From NCBI RefSeq assembly GCF_000277815.2, contig NC_018479.1, positions 176,866 to 240,865 of the forward strand: 64,000 nucleotides of DNA, given 5' to 3'. This document shows positions 51,945 to 60,440 of the stretch, piece by piece (within the stretch, counting starts at the first letter, position 1; every line of letters starts with the position of its first letter). The notes under the pieces were generated by a model. It was not told the origin of the DNA. It worked only from the letters and a program-made list of their open reading frames with translations, and ran no database searches. Position numbers and translations under genes: made by a program. Source of the DNA: Encephalitozoon hellem ATCC 50504. Lineage: Eukaryota > Microsporidia > Unikaryonidae.

Positions 51945-54900
51945 CTATATTTCGCTTCCGATATACTTAGAATTTACGAGATCAATGAATCTACATACGC
52001 TGAAAGAGCATATTCCTGCTATATCACAAATGTTGTTTCCATTTTTTCTCAGCTTAAGAAGGTCATCAAACCTAAATGAGACTGGATGAGAAACCAGAAT
52101 GTTTTGGACATAAACCTCTACGCTAAAAAGGAGAGGGGCCTCAGAAAGGAATAGGAAGAATATTTCAGAGATGTCAGGAGAATCGTACACCTGGACCAGC
52201 ACGCCCATACTCATAAGCTTCTCTGCACTGTACTTGTGCGTCCCGTATTTAGAATCCCTGGCAATATCATCAATACCACTGAACCCAAACAGGGACCTCT
52301 TCTTAATCGCCAGCTTTGCAACGAAGGAATTAAGATAGCTTTGGTACAACTCTATCTTTCCAGATAGGTAATCATCTCTGTAGCATAGATTGTCGTAGCT
52401 GATCTCATTTATCCTGAGCTCCTTGCTTCTTTCCTCTGACATGAATCTCAAGATGACTATGTCTTGGGCTAACATAAACAGAAGTTCCGAGTAAAGGTTA
52501 TGCCTGCTAGTGACGTTTTTGTCCTCCAAGAAGTTCAGGTCGTCAATGATGGACTCCTTCAGTTGGTCGATGGACTCATACTGCGATGGAGGAGAAGCTA
52601 TCGATGACTCGTCCTCCTCGTTCTTGCTGCAAAAGCTGTGCCTCTTCATTTCGAGATAGGAGGACCTTTCTTCTTCGTCAGATTCCCTTAAGAGCATCTC
52701 CACCAGATTCCTTCCCTTGCACACCGATATAGCATATATAAGCTTCTTCTTCAGCCCCCTTACAAAGTTGTCCAACGCTATCTTTTCCGGGTCCTGAGAG
52801 CATATCCATTCAGGGCCGAAGAAAGTGAACGAGAGAGTCTTGTTATGGTCATCCGGGAACAGAGGCAAAGACTCAAGAATCTCGCACATCTCCGGGCCTA
52901 GCAGCCTCGCATTGCTTAGAAGAAGCGTGATCAATTGGTTGGCAGTGCTACTGGGAAGGTGCACTGTAGCTCGCTTGAGCTTCCCCAGCTCGTTCATTGA
53001 CTCAAACTGGAAATAGTGGTCAAGACTAGAGACATCCGTGAGCCTGGAAAGGATTGCCTGGTACCTTTCGCGGCATCTTCTAAAGAAGGAATAGAGAGGC
53101 GAATAGAATTTGAGCTCAAAGCTCTTTCTCTCCCCATTGGAGAAGGATGGTCCGCCTATTCCGTCATTCTTCTCTTCCTCATCATTATCAGACTCATCAA
53201 AGCTTGTTGCCCGGTCTGCTATGTGCTCCAAAACCTTTGATATTATAAAGCATTTGTTTCTGAGGGACTTGCTGACCTCAAACGATTCAATAAATGCATC
53301 AGGAGCCAAGATGAAGGGCATCACAAATTCGGTGTAAAACATCCCTGCTCCATAAAGCTTGAGGAAGTACCTGAGTATGTATGGAATGGACTCGACACTC
53401 GACTCTAAAAGATCCAAGGCAGACGAAATCACCCCACGCATGACCATAAGCCTTGTTTGAACCGCCTCTCTAACTCTTTCATTTTCCAGTGCCTTATCTG
53501 CAGATGCACTTTGGTTGAACAGCATCTTGTAGATAAGGACAGGATTGGCATCTACTTCAATGTTCTCTAGGTTCTTCACAACATGAAGAATCTTGTCTCT
53601 TAGGCTGAAGCTCCCCTGGGACACTCTGAAATAGTTAACCATAAGCTTATGGCAAACAGACCCTGATGCCAGGGTGTGATGGATGGGTGACTCAATCTCT
53701 TTAAACAGCTCAAGGGAGAAGAAGGTGCTTGAATGAATTCCTAGAGACATGTCAATAGGAACGAGCTTCCTCACATCTAGTCCGTTGTCAAGAAGCTCCC
53801 TTCTGAATATCTCGAGCACAAGATTTATGAACATATACTCCTCCTTCTTGGAACAAACATTCGAGAAAATGGGAATAACAATAGATACAATGAGACTGTC
53901 CGGGTCATTGACACTCCTAAGCAGCTCAGAAAGATACTTGGGATTGTTTTGCAGGAACAGCAGCACCCTTTCGAAGTCCCGAGTATCTTCGTCTTCTGGA
54001 ATCGGGTTCTTGATTGTTATGTTCCCAATTTCCATTCTGTTTTGAACTATCAGTCTAATCCTCGTCTCGATGTCCTTTATCTGCGCCTCCTTCGCATAAA
54101 TGCTATCAAACTTCCTTGATATTTTGTGATGAAGGTTCTCAATAAGCTTTTCCTTAACCATTTCAGATGAGTTGCTGAAGAAAATAAACACAAACCTCCT
54201 GATAGAAAACAAGGATACATCCTTCCTGTAGTATATGTCGTCAAAACACTTCTTGTACAGAAACGTCCTCAAAGTCAACTTGAGGATGTCAAAGGATTCA
54301 TCACAAACACTCACATCCTCAGACAAGAAGCTTCCCTCCTTATCAAGCGGCTCGGCCGTGCTTTCTTGGTCCAAGACCTCCTTCTTCGCTTCATTCTCTT
54401 CGGAGTCTACCGCCTCCATGGCCATCTTTTCCTTCAGCACATCGCCAATGTTATCAAACTTAGGCATGTGTAACTTCTCAACCTGTACATCGGCTCTTGC
54501 CATGTCGTCATGCGAAAAAACCTTTCCTTTAGCACTTTTGATGTTCCCAGAAATTCCCTTCGAACTCAAAAGATGTGCCAGTGCGTGAACACAGTATATG
54601 ACTTTTACAAAGTTCTTCTTCTCATACAAATCAATCACCTCGAAATGGAAATATTCAGGCAAACCTATTTTCATTACTCCATCTAAGAAATAGTTGATGT
54701 TATCCGTATGCCTATATTGCAAAGTGGAATCAACAAAGACATTCTTAACAGAGCTGGGTGCAAATATCCTGCATATGTCAGTGAGAATCACACCCTTCCT
54801 CATTTCTTCTTCAAATTCCTCAAATGATTCAGGTACACTACTAAACTCCCCCAGCCAGGACTTTGCCTCTTCCAGCCTGCACAGGTATTCATAGGCCCGG

Positions 54901-55010
54901 GTGTTCCTCCTCTCCTTGTCCATGTCTTCGGATGACACATGGACATCAGTACCTAGCCTCTGATGAACATTGATACTGTTTCTTTTGAGCTCTTCCTTCC
55001 TGCTTTCCAT
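51945..55010 (-). CDS. IQGAP-like protein with CH and RasGAP domains
   Basis: 1021 residues. A calponin-homology domain (about 38-155) is followed by a disordered acidic linker and a RasGAP-related domain (about 330-600; L-L-R-S-V-N-D-P-D-S, L-N-x-K-C-F-I-I-S region). A C-terminal RGCT-like region closes the protein. This is the order of IQGAP/Iqg1/Rng2, actin-binding scaffolds of the cytokinetic ring. I see no IQ motif (I-Q-x-x-x-R-G) between CH and RasGAP domains, where calmodulin or myosin light chain would bind. The ATG at 55010 directly follows CACCC. It is divergent from the gamma-tubulin complex gene with 80 bp between starts. Confidence 0.85.
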   Translation of the reverse strand: MESRKEELKRNSINVHQRLGTDVHVSSEDMDKERRNTRAYEYLCRLEEAKSWLGEFSSVPESFEEFEEEMRKGVILTDICRIFAPSSVKNVFVDSTLQYRHTDNINYFLDGVMKIGLPEYFHFEVIDLYEKKNFVKVIYCVHALAHLLSSKGISGNIKSAKGKVFSHDDMARADVQVEKLHMPKFDNIGDVLKEKMAMEAVDSEENEAKKEVLDQESTAEPLDKEGSFLSEDVSVCDESFDILKLTLRTFLYKKCFDDIYYRKDVSLFSIRRFVFIFFSNSSEMVKEKLIENLHHKISRKFDSIYAKEAQIKDIETRIRLIVQNRMEIGNITIKNPIPEDEDTRDFERVLLFLQNNPKYLSELLRSVNDPDSLIVSIVIPIFSNVCSKKEEYMFINLVLEIFRRELLDNGLDVRKLVPIDMSLGIHSSTFFSLELFKEIESPIHHTLASGSVCHKLMVNYFRVSQGSFSLRDKILHVVKNLENIEVDANPVLIYKMLFNQSASADKALENERVREAVQTRLMVMRGVISSALDLLESSVESIPYILRYFLKLYGAGMFYTEFVMPFILAPDAFIESFEVSKSLRNKCFIISKVLEHIADRATSFDESDNDEEEKNDGIGGPSFSNGERKSFELKFYSPLYSFFRRCRERYQAILSRLTDVSSLDHYFQFESMNELGKLKRATVHLPSSTANQLITLLLSNARLLGPEMCEILESLPLFPDDHNKTLSFTFFGPEWICSQDPEKIALDNFVRGLKKKLIYAISVCKGRNLVEMLLRESDEEERSSYLEMKRHSFCSKNEEDESSIASPPSQYESIDQLKESIIDDLNFLEDKNVTSRHNLYSELLFMLAQDIVILRFMSEERSKELRINEISYDNLCYRDDYLSGKIELYQSYLNSFVAKLAIKKRSLFGFSGIDDIARDSKYGTHKYSAEKLMSMGVLVQVYDSPDISEIFFLFLSEAPLLFSVEVYVQNILVSHPVSFRFDDLLKLRKNGNNICDIAGICSFSVCRFIDLVNSKYIGSEI

Positions 55011-55090
55011 GGGTGAAAAAAAACACCAGAATTTATTAAGAAATTCCTGAAAGTATTAAATCTTAGAAGTTAAAACATTGCCCCTTTTAG

Positions 55091-56926
55091 ATGCGAGAGT
55101 TGCTCCAAAACTTTATCCATGCCTTCTTCAGAAACCAAAGCAGATCTCCTTCCCCACTGTTTCTAGAGAGTGCTTCAAGGTATCTAAGGCCATCCAGGTT
55201 TGCCGGCATAGGAGATGACGAGATAGAGAATGCAATCAAGGCCAAATCATATAAGGCATATTTGGCATATAGAAGAATGAAGAAAAACAGCATTACAAAA
55301 ATGCTTTGCTATGTTCTGGCAGAGGTAGCCGACTCTACTCCCTCTATAATGGACGAGCTTAACAGAAATGTGAAAAGAGGCGCCCTGGGAATCGAGGTTT
55401 CCTATTTCACAGAATCAAGTCTTGCCTTTATAAAAGAAAATGCAGGCACGCATATATACTCAATCGTGTTCCAGATATATCAAAATGCATGCATATACAA
55501 GAAGCTTAAATCAGAAACATTCTTTTCTTCAAAGGCGCATTCGCACTTCTACGAAATCGTGAGAGAAGAGCTTCAAAGATACGAAAAGTCTGTCATCGAG
55601 CAAGATGAGGAACTTCTTTCGTTTTACACCGGTATGTATTCCATGTATATACGAATTCAGATAGTTCATCAGTTAAATGAGTGCTTTAGAGATAATCCCA
55701 AGAAGCCCTTTGAGTTTCTTAGATTCAACTTTATTTCCAACCATCCATTCTACAGAAGGGTTTTGGAATCAAGCTGCTTGCACATCAACACCTGTCTCAG
55801 AGAGTTCTTGTTCACAGGATGCTTTAGAGACGAAACATGCGAGTTTTTTATATCCAGAAAGGCATCCATAGACCCCTGGGAAGAATTCAGTATCGACTTT
55901 GGACTTGTTCCTTACTTTATCAATAACAGGGTCGCTCAGAAAATATTATACATAGGAAAGTGCTCGTCCCTCTTGGGAGGATACAGTGCTGAAAAAATGG
56001 TCGGATTGGATAATCTCCTTCAAGTTCAAGTATCCACCGAGGATCAAGGCAAGGTCGTTCAGAGCCATAGCCTCCTTGATGAAGAGGAAGAAAGCAGTGA
56101 CAAGCATATCGACATCCTGAATCCAGATCTTGAGGAGAGTATAGACATAATGCTCTATAAGATCAATAAGAAGGTAGATCGTGTTTTTCTTAGAAACCCT
56201 AGCATATCTAGCCAGATAGGCGGAATCAAAAACACTTTTTTGTTTGGTAGATGCGACTTCATTGAAACGCTTTTTCTCTATCTAAAAGACAGCAAGGATC
56301 TCAGTAGAAAAAGCTTCAGCTATATTCTGGACCTAGCCATTAGAAACACCTATGGGGGTGTTGATGAATTTACCTCTAAGCTGGGGGTATACATCGTGGA
56401 CGATGAAAACAAGTATGAAAATTTCGCACTGTTCTGTCAAGTAGACTATCCTGCAAGCATAATAGTCACAAAGGAAAGCATCCTTAAGCTTGTAACAATA
56501 TTTCAGTTTCTTTGGAAGCTGAAGAGAGTTGAGCATCTTCTTCTAAGAGTTTCAAAGATGGAAATGCAAAAGAAGCTCAAGATAAAGGTTATTTCCTACA
56601 AAACCTTACTTTATAAAATAAGCTATTTTGTTTTTGAGGAGGTGATAGCAAGAAAATGGAAGTTCTTCTCTGCAGTTGATGAAATGCCTCTGGACGGGCT
56701 GAGACTAGGAATAGAAAGGGCTTTAGACGAGGTTATAGGTATATGCCAAATCGGAGGGTGTATCGAGGCTCTGCTTGATTCAATGAAGAACTCATTAATG
56801 GATGTAGGAACAGGATCATCTTTGTTTAAGGATTCCAGGATCCAAGGAAAACTATCGGAGCTAATAGAAACATCTAGAGATAATTTTATTGGGACGTCGT
56901 TATATGACCTCCACAGATATGCTTAG
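55091..56926 (+). CDS. Gamma-tubulin complex protein (Spc97/Spc98, GCP2/3-like)
   Basis: 611 residues. D-P-W-E-E-F-x-I (about 256-263) and V-P-Y-F-I-N-N-R-V-A-Q-K-I-L-Y-I-G-K marks the GCP family motif 1/2 region. The C-terminal helices (S-I-L-K-L-V-T-I-F-Q-F-L-W-K-L-K-R-V-E) form the gamma-tubulin-binding domain. It is a subunit of the small gamma-tubulin complex at the spindle plaque, nucleating microtubules. Which of Spc97 or Spc98 it is cannot be told by eye. It is about 200 residues shorter than the yeast proteins. CCCC lies 4 bases before the ATG. Confidence 0.9.
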   Translation: MRELLQNFIHAFFRNQSRSPSPLFLESASRYLRPSRFAGIGDDEIENAIKAKSYKAYLAYRRMKKNSITKMLCYVLAEVADSTPSIMDELNRNVKRGALGIEVSYFTESSLAFIKENAGTHIYSIVFQIYQNACIYKKLKSETFFSSKAHSHFYEIVREELQRYEKSVIEQDEELLSFYTGMYSMYIRIQIVHQLNECFRDNPKKPFEFLRFNFISNHPFYRRVLESSCLHINTCLREFLFTGCFRDETCEFFISRKASIDPWEEFSIDFGLVPYFINNRVAQKILYIGKCSSLLGGYSAEKMVGLDNLLQVQVSTEDQGKVVQSHSLLDEEEESSDKHIDILNPDLEESIDIMLYKINKKVDRVFLRNPSISSQIGGIKNTFLFGRCDFIETLFLYLKDSKDLSRKSFSYILDLAIRNTYGGVDEFTSKLGVYIVDDENKYENFALFCQVDYPASIIVTKESILKLVTIFQFLWKLKRVEHLLLRVSKMEMQKKLKIKVISYKTLLYKISYFVFEEVIARKWKFFSAVDEMPLDGLRLGIERALDEVIGICQIGGCIEALLDSMKNSLMDVGTGSSLFKDSRIQGKLSELIETSRDNFIGTSLYDLHRYA

Positions 56927-56953
56927 AGTTGCTGCATAGGTCTATGGGCTATG

Positions 56954-57550
56954 CTAAAGATACTCCTTTTCGTCTTCCTCCACTATTCCAGACCTCACTA
57001 TTCTCACAGGAGCCACAGGCTTGGTGTGGCTGATGTCCACCCTTTGTATGGACTCTATCAGGGGAATGCATTCCTGACTAACGTTTCCAAACACAACATG
57101 CCTGCGGTCGAGGTGGGGCTGCGGGCCGAATGTGATGAAGAACTGGGACCCGTTGGTGTTTGGCCCGCGGTTGGCCATCGACAGCTTCCCGATGCTGCTG
57201 TGGGTCCTTATGAATTCCTCATCCTCAAACAGCTTTCCATCGTATATTGAAATGGAGCCTGTGCCGTCTCCGTTGACGATGTCGCCGCCCTGCATCATGA
57301 ACCCCGGGATGATTCTGTGGAACTCGCTGTTTTCGTACTTGTAGAGCTCGCCATTGATCTGTGTTCCCCTTACAAGCTCATAGAAATTCCTGGCTGTTCT
57401 GGGTGCCTCGTCCCAATAGAGCTCGAAGGTGACTCTTCCGGACCTTTTCTCGCCATTGACGACGTATTCCAGGTCGAGGTATGGCGTTCCTGCCTCGAAT
57501 GCACTTATTGCAGCAGCAAGTAATAATAATAAAGTGCTACGACCTTTCAT
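56954..57550 (-). CDS. Secretory-pathway cyclophilin (peptidyl-prolyl isomerase)
   Basis: 198 residues. A signal peptide (M-K-G-R then a Leu/Ala-rich run to about 18) precedes a full cyclophilin domain. Active-site segments F-H-R-I-I-P-G-F-M-M-Q-G-G-D and A-N-R-G-P-N-T-N-G-S-Q-F-F-I-T are intact. The Trp that contacts cyclosporin in CypA (W-L-D-G-K-H-V-V-F-G) is His here (H-L-D-R-R-H). The chain ends D-E-K-E-Y-L, slightly like a KDEL retrieval signal. It should assist folding of secreted or spore wall proteins in the ER. An earlier ATG three codons upstream exists; the chosen one follows CCC. Confidence 0.92.
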   Translation of the reverse strand: MKGRSTLLLLLAAAISAFEAGTPYLDLEYVVNGEKRSGRVTFELYWDEAPRTARNFYELVRGTQINGELYKYENSEFHRIIPGFMMQGGDIVNGDGTGSISIYDGKLFEDEEFIRTHSSIGKLSMANRGPNTNGSQFFITFGPQPHLDRRHVVFGNVSQECIPLIESIQRVDISHTKPVAPVRIVRSGIVEEDEKEYL

Positions 57551-57600
57551 AATGGGCATATTAAGAACCTTAAATTTTCAGCAAATTTTTGCCGGCACCC

Positions 57601-59064
57601 ATGGAAATGGGATTGATTAACTATGAAAAGCTTATGGTTATGTCAGGGGCAGATCCTGACTCGACGAAGGTCAGGATTGTGCTCTGCAGCAACACCGAGG
57701 AGGGTGTCAGCATAGTAGCGGACGAGAAAAGCTCTGCACACGAGGAGTTCCTTAGCAGCCTGGGGGCGAAAGGGAACTTGGGGGAGAGCCATGTGCTTCC
57801 GGAGGGGAATGGCCGGATAACTGTGTTTGTAGGCATAGGGAAGGTAGACGAGAATATACTGATTGCCAAGAACAATGCAAGGAAGGCTGGTGCATCTGGG
57901 TACAAGGCTGTGTCGCAATTCAGGAATATAGAGGTGTCTCTAGGGTCTGAGTTTATGGCAAGAGAGGTTGTGTCTGGGATAATACTGGCGTCCTACAAGT
58001 ACCAGTTCCTGAACAAGGAAGGGGAGGAGCCCAAGAAGATAGTAATAAACTCTGACCTTGAGATGGCCAGGAAGGCAACGATTGTAGGGAATGCACAGAA
58101 CTTTGCCAGGTTCCTGGGAGACACGCCGGCGAATCTTATGAACCCAACGCTGTTTACGGAGTATGCCACGAAGTACCTTGACGGCAAGAGGAATGTGACT
58201 GTTGATGTGTTTGACAGGGAGTTCATGAAGAGTAAGTCGATGAACCTTCTTCTGAGTGTTTCGCAGGGGTCGACGCAGGAGCCGAAGCTTTTTGTTGCTA
58301 AGTACAGAGGAAAGGGCGGAGAGGGCGTGGACCTTGCGCTTGTTGGAAAGGGTGTTTGCTTTGACTCTGGCGGAATATCATTGAAGCCGTCTGGACGAAT
58401 GTGCCGCATGAAGGGGGACATGCTTGGGGGAGCCTCTGTTCTGAGTGCCTTCGGGGTTATAGCTGACATGGGTGTAAAAATGAATGTAGATCTTGTTATT
58501 CCACTGGTAGAGAACCTTCCAAGCGGCACTGCAACGAAGCCTGGAGATGTCTATGTAGGGATGAACGGGAAAAGCGTGGAGATCGACAACACCGACGCGG
58601 AGGGAAGGCTCATTCTTGCCGATGCACTTGTGTATGCACAGGAGAGCAAGCCGACCTACATATTTGATGTTGCAACGCTGACGGGGGCCATGTCTGTTGC
58701 CCTTGGAGATGCATTCATAGGGTACTTCACTGCGGACGACAATCTTTCGGAAATAATCTACCGGAGCGGGATTGATTCCAACGATCCCACATGGAGAATG
58801 CCCCTGTCCCAGTTGTATTTGCCGGCAATGAAGTCGGATGTTGCAGACCTGAAGAACACAGGTGCAGGGAGATACGGTGGGTCTTCAAGCGCAGCCATTT
58901 TCCTGAACGAATTTATTAACAAGGAGTCCAAGTGGGTTCACTTTGACATTGCAGGTGTGATGGAAAGCAACAACAACAAGGGTGTGTATGGAGAAGGAAT
59001 GACGGGATGTTCTGTCCCGGTGCTGGTTGAAACGATCGAGAGGTTATCTGGGATAACTAATTAA
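57601..59064 (+). CDS. Leucyl aminopeptidase, M17 family
   Basis: 487 residues. The C-terminal catalytic domain has the Lys/Asp metal ligands in V-G-K-G-V-C-F-D-S-G-G and the family signature N-T-D-A-E-G-R-L (330-337). K-G-D-M and the G-A-G-R-Y-G loop follow as expected. M17 enzymes are hexameric, two-zinc exopeptidases that remove N-terminal residues from peptides released by the proteasome. A TTG upstream is discounted; the ATG at 57601 directly follows CACCC. It is divergent from the cyclophilin gene with 50 bp between starts. Confidence 0.95.
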   Translation: MEMGLINYEKLMVMSGADPDSTKVRIVLCSNTEEGVSIVADEKSSAHEEFLSSLGAKGNLGESHVLPEGNGRITVFVGIGKVDENILIAKNNARKAGASGYKAVSQFRNIEVSLGSEFMAREVVSGIILASYKYQFLNKEGEEPKKIVINSDLEMARKATIVGNAQNFARFLGDTPANLMNPTLFTEYATKYLDGKRNVTVDVFDREFMKSKSMNLLLSVSQGSTQEPKLFVAKYRGKGGEGVDLALVGKGVCFDSGGISLKPSGRMCRMKGDMLGGASVLSAFGVIADMGVKMNVDLVIPLVENLPSGTATKPGDVYVGMNGKSVEIDNTDAEGRLILADALVYAQESKPTYIFDVATLTGAMSVALGDAFIGYFTADDNLSEIIYRSGIDSNDPTWRMPLSQLYLPAMKSDVADLKNTGAGRYGGSSSAAIFLNEFINKESKWVHFDIAGVMESNNNKGVYGEGMTGCSVPVLVETIERLSGITN

Positions 59065-59104
59065 ACATGATGAACTCGTAATGGTGCCTAGCTTTGAGGG
59101 TGTT

Positions 59105-60385
59105 TCACTGGAGTGAGTCAGCAACCATGTCGCTGATTATCTTCTCTATGTCTTTCATTGCATTACTCAGATATTTCTTCTTATACTCGCTTCTCTTCCT
59201 GAAGAAATGCTCCATCAAGTACGAGAAATCGTACTTCGCGAACTTGAGGCTTCGGCTGATGAGCTCGAGTACGGAGTCTGTGTACTTTGCATCGTATCCC
59301 TTGCTGAATATCCGGGACCCGAGGATCTCGATGCACCTAACGAGCTGCCTCTCTATGAGAAGAACCACGCCGCCCCTCCTGATGCTTCCTATCTTCTTCA
59401 TATCCTCTATAAGGCTGTCCTGCTCTTCTAGAAACTCGTTGAAGTACTTGAAGACATCCTCGACAAAGCTTCGGAGAGGCTGGATTTTGTTGATCTTCTC
59501 AAGGCCCTTTCTGAGCCTCTCCTCAAGAAACGGGAAGACGTGCGCCGATATTCCCTCCTTAGACTTTGAGGCAACAGAAAGATACCTCGTGATCTCTTCC
59601 TTGCTGTGGAATACGATTCTGGGGGAGAGGGGCGATCCGTCGGCTTCAATGCACTCGTATTGCTCTGTAAAGACAAGGTAGTCTATTAGGTCCTTGTCAA
59701 CCTCGGGCTTGGGAGAGCTGTCTGAAGCCTTCTTCTCGTAGCTATATGTCAGCTCCTGGTAGACCCTGAGTATGTACTCCACGCTCTCCTTGTCTTTCTC
59801 AAACGTGTAGACGCTCGGGCTCACCCTTACCTCGAGCATGCAGTCCTTAACCTGGATCTGGGCAATGCTGTAGCTGTAGGCATTCAAAAGTCTGTACTTC
59901 TTGACTCCCTTCTGGACAGTGCCAATCAGAAGAATGTCGTTTGTAAGGACAAGGATGCACTCCCAGCCGCTCTTCTCCTTGAGGATGTCGAAGTGAACCA
60001 GGTATCTTTCCTCGGTTGCAAAGACTGCAGCCTCGTCGTCGAAGTTGTTGAGTATCTGCCTGAACTTTTCCACAAGCTCCCTGTCAACAAAAACTTCCTC
60101 CTCGGTACCCCTGTCCATGTTGGACCTGACCAGCTCCTTGGACAGGTCGACCATGGCAGTGACCATTCTGTACGACTCTTCGTAGACATCAAGAATGGCA
60201 AGTAGGGAGTCGCTGTTGAGAAGAAACGTCTTGAGCAGCTCCGTGTCTATTTCGTGCTCTATCTTTGAGACATTGTGCCTTTCGTTTTCCAGTATGGATC
60301 CTTCGTACTTCTGGAAGGCATTGTTCAGGTAAGACTCGAGGTTGAAGGAGTTGAACTTCGATATTTTGCTTGCCAGATCTGGCAT
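59105..60385 (-). CDS. Exocyst subunit Exo84-like, with PH domain
   Basis: 426 residues. The N-terminal 95 residues are helical, as the Vps51/Exo84 coiled coil. A PH domain follows (about 105-215; R-Y-L-V-H-F-D-I-L-K, C-I-L-V-L-T-N-D-I-L-L-I-G-T-V, K-Y-R-L-L-N-A-Y, I-A-Q-I-Q-V). The C-terminal part is helical. Helix plus PH in this order is characteristic of Exo84, the exocyst subunit whose PH domain binds phosphoinositides or RalA. It is about half the length of yeast Exo84 (753). Start at 60385, after CCAGGCCCTC. It is divergent from GlyRS with 55 bp between starts. Confidence 0.72.
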   Translation of the reverse strand: MPDLASKISKFNSFNLESYLNNAFQKYEGSILENERHNVSKIEHEIDTELLKTFLLNSDSLLAILDVYEESYRMVTAMVDLSKELVRSNMDRGTEEEVFVDRELVEKFRQILNNFDDEAAVFATEERYLVHFDILKEKSGWECILVLTNDILLIGTVQKGVKKYRLLNAYSYSIAQIQVKDCMLEVRVSPSVYTFEKDKESVEYILRVYQELTYSYEKKASDSSPKPEVDKDLIDYLVFTEQYECIEADGSPLSPRIVFHSKEEITRYLSVASKSKEGISAHVFPFLEERLRKGLEKINKIQPLRSFVEDVFKYFNEFLEEQDSLIEDMKKIGSIRRGGVVLLIERQLVRCIEILGSRIFSKGYDAKYTDSVLELISRSLKFAKYDFSYLMEHFFRKRSEYKKKYLSNAMKDIEKIISDMVADSLQ

Positions 60386-60440
60386 GAGGGCCTGGGTGGC
60401 AATATTAACTATTTGTTTGGATAAAGATTTGCTGTCCCTT

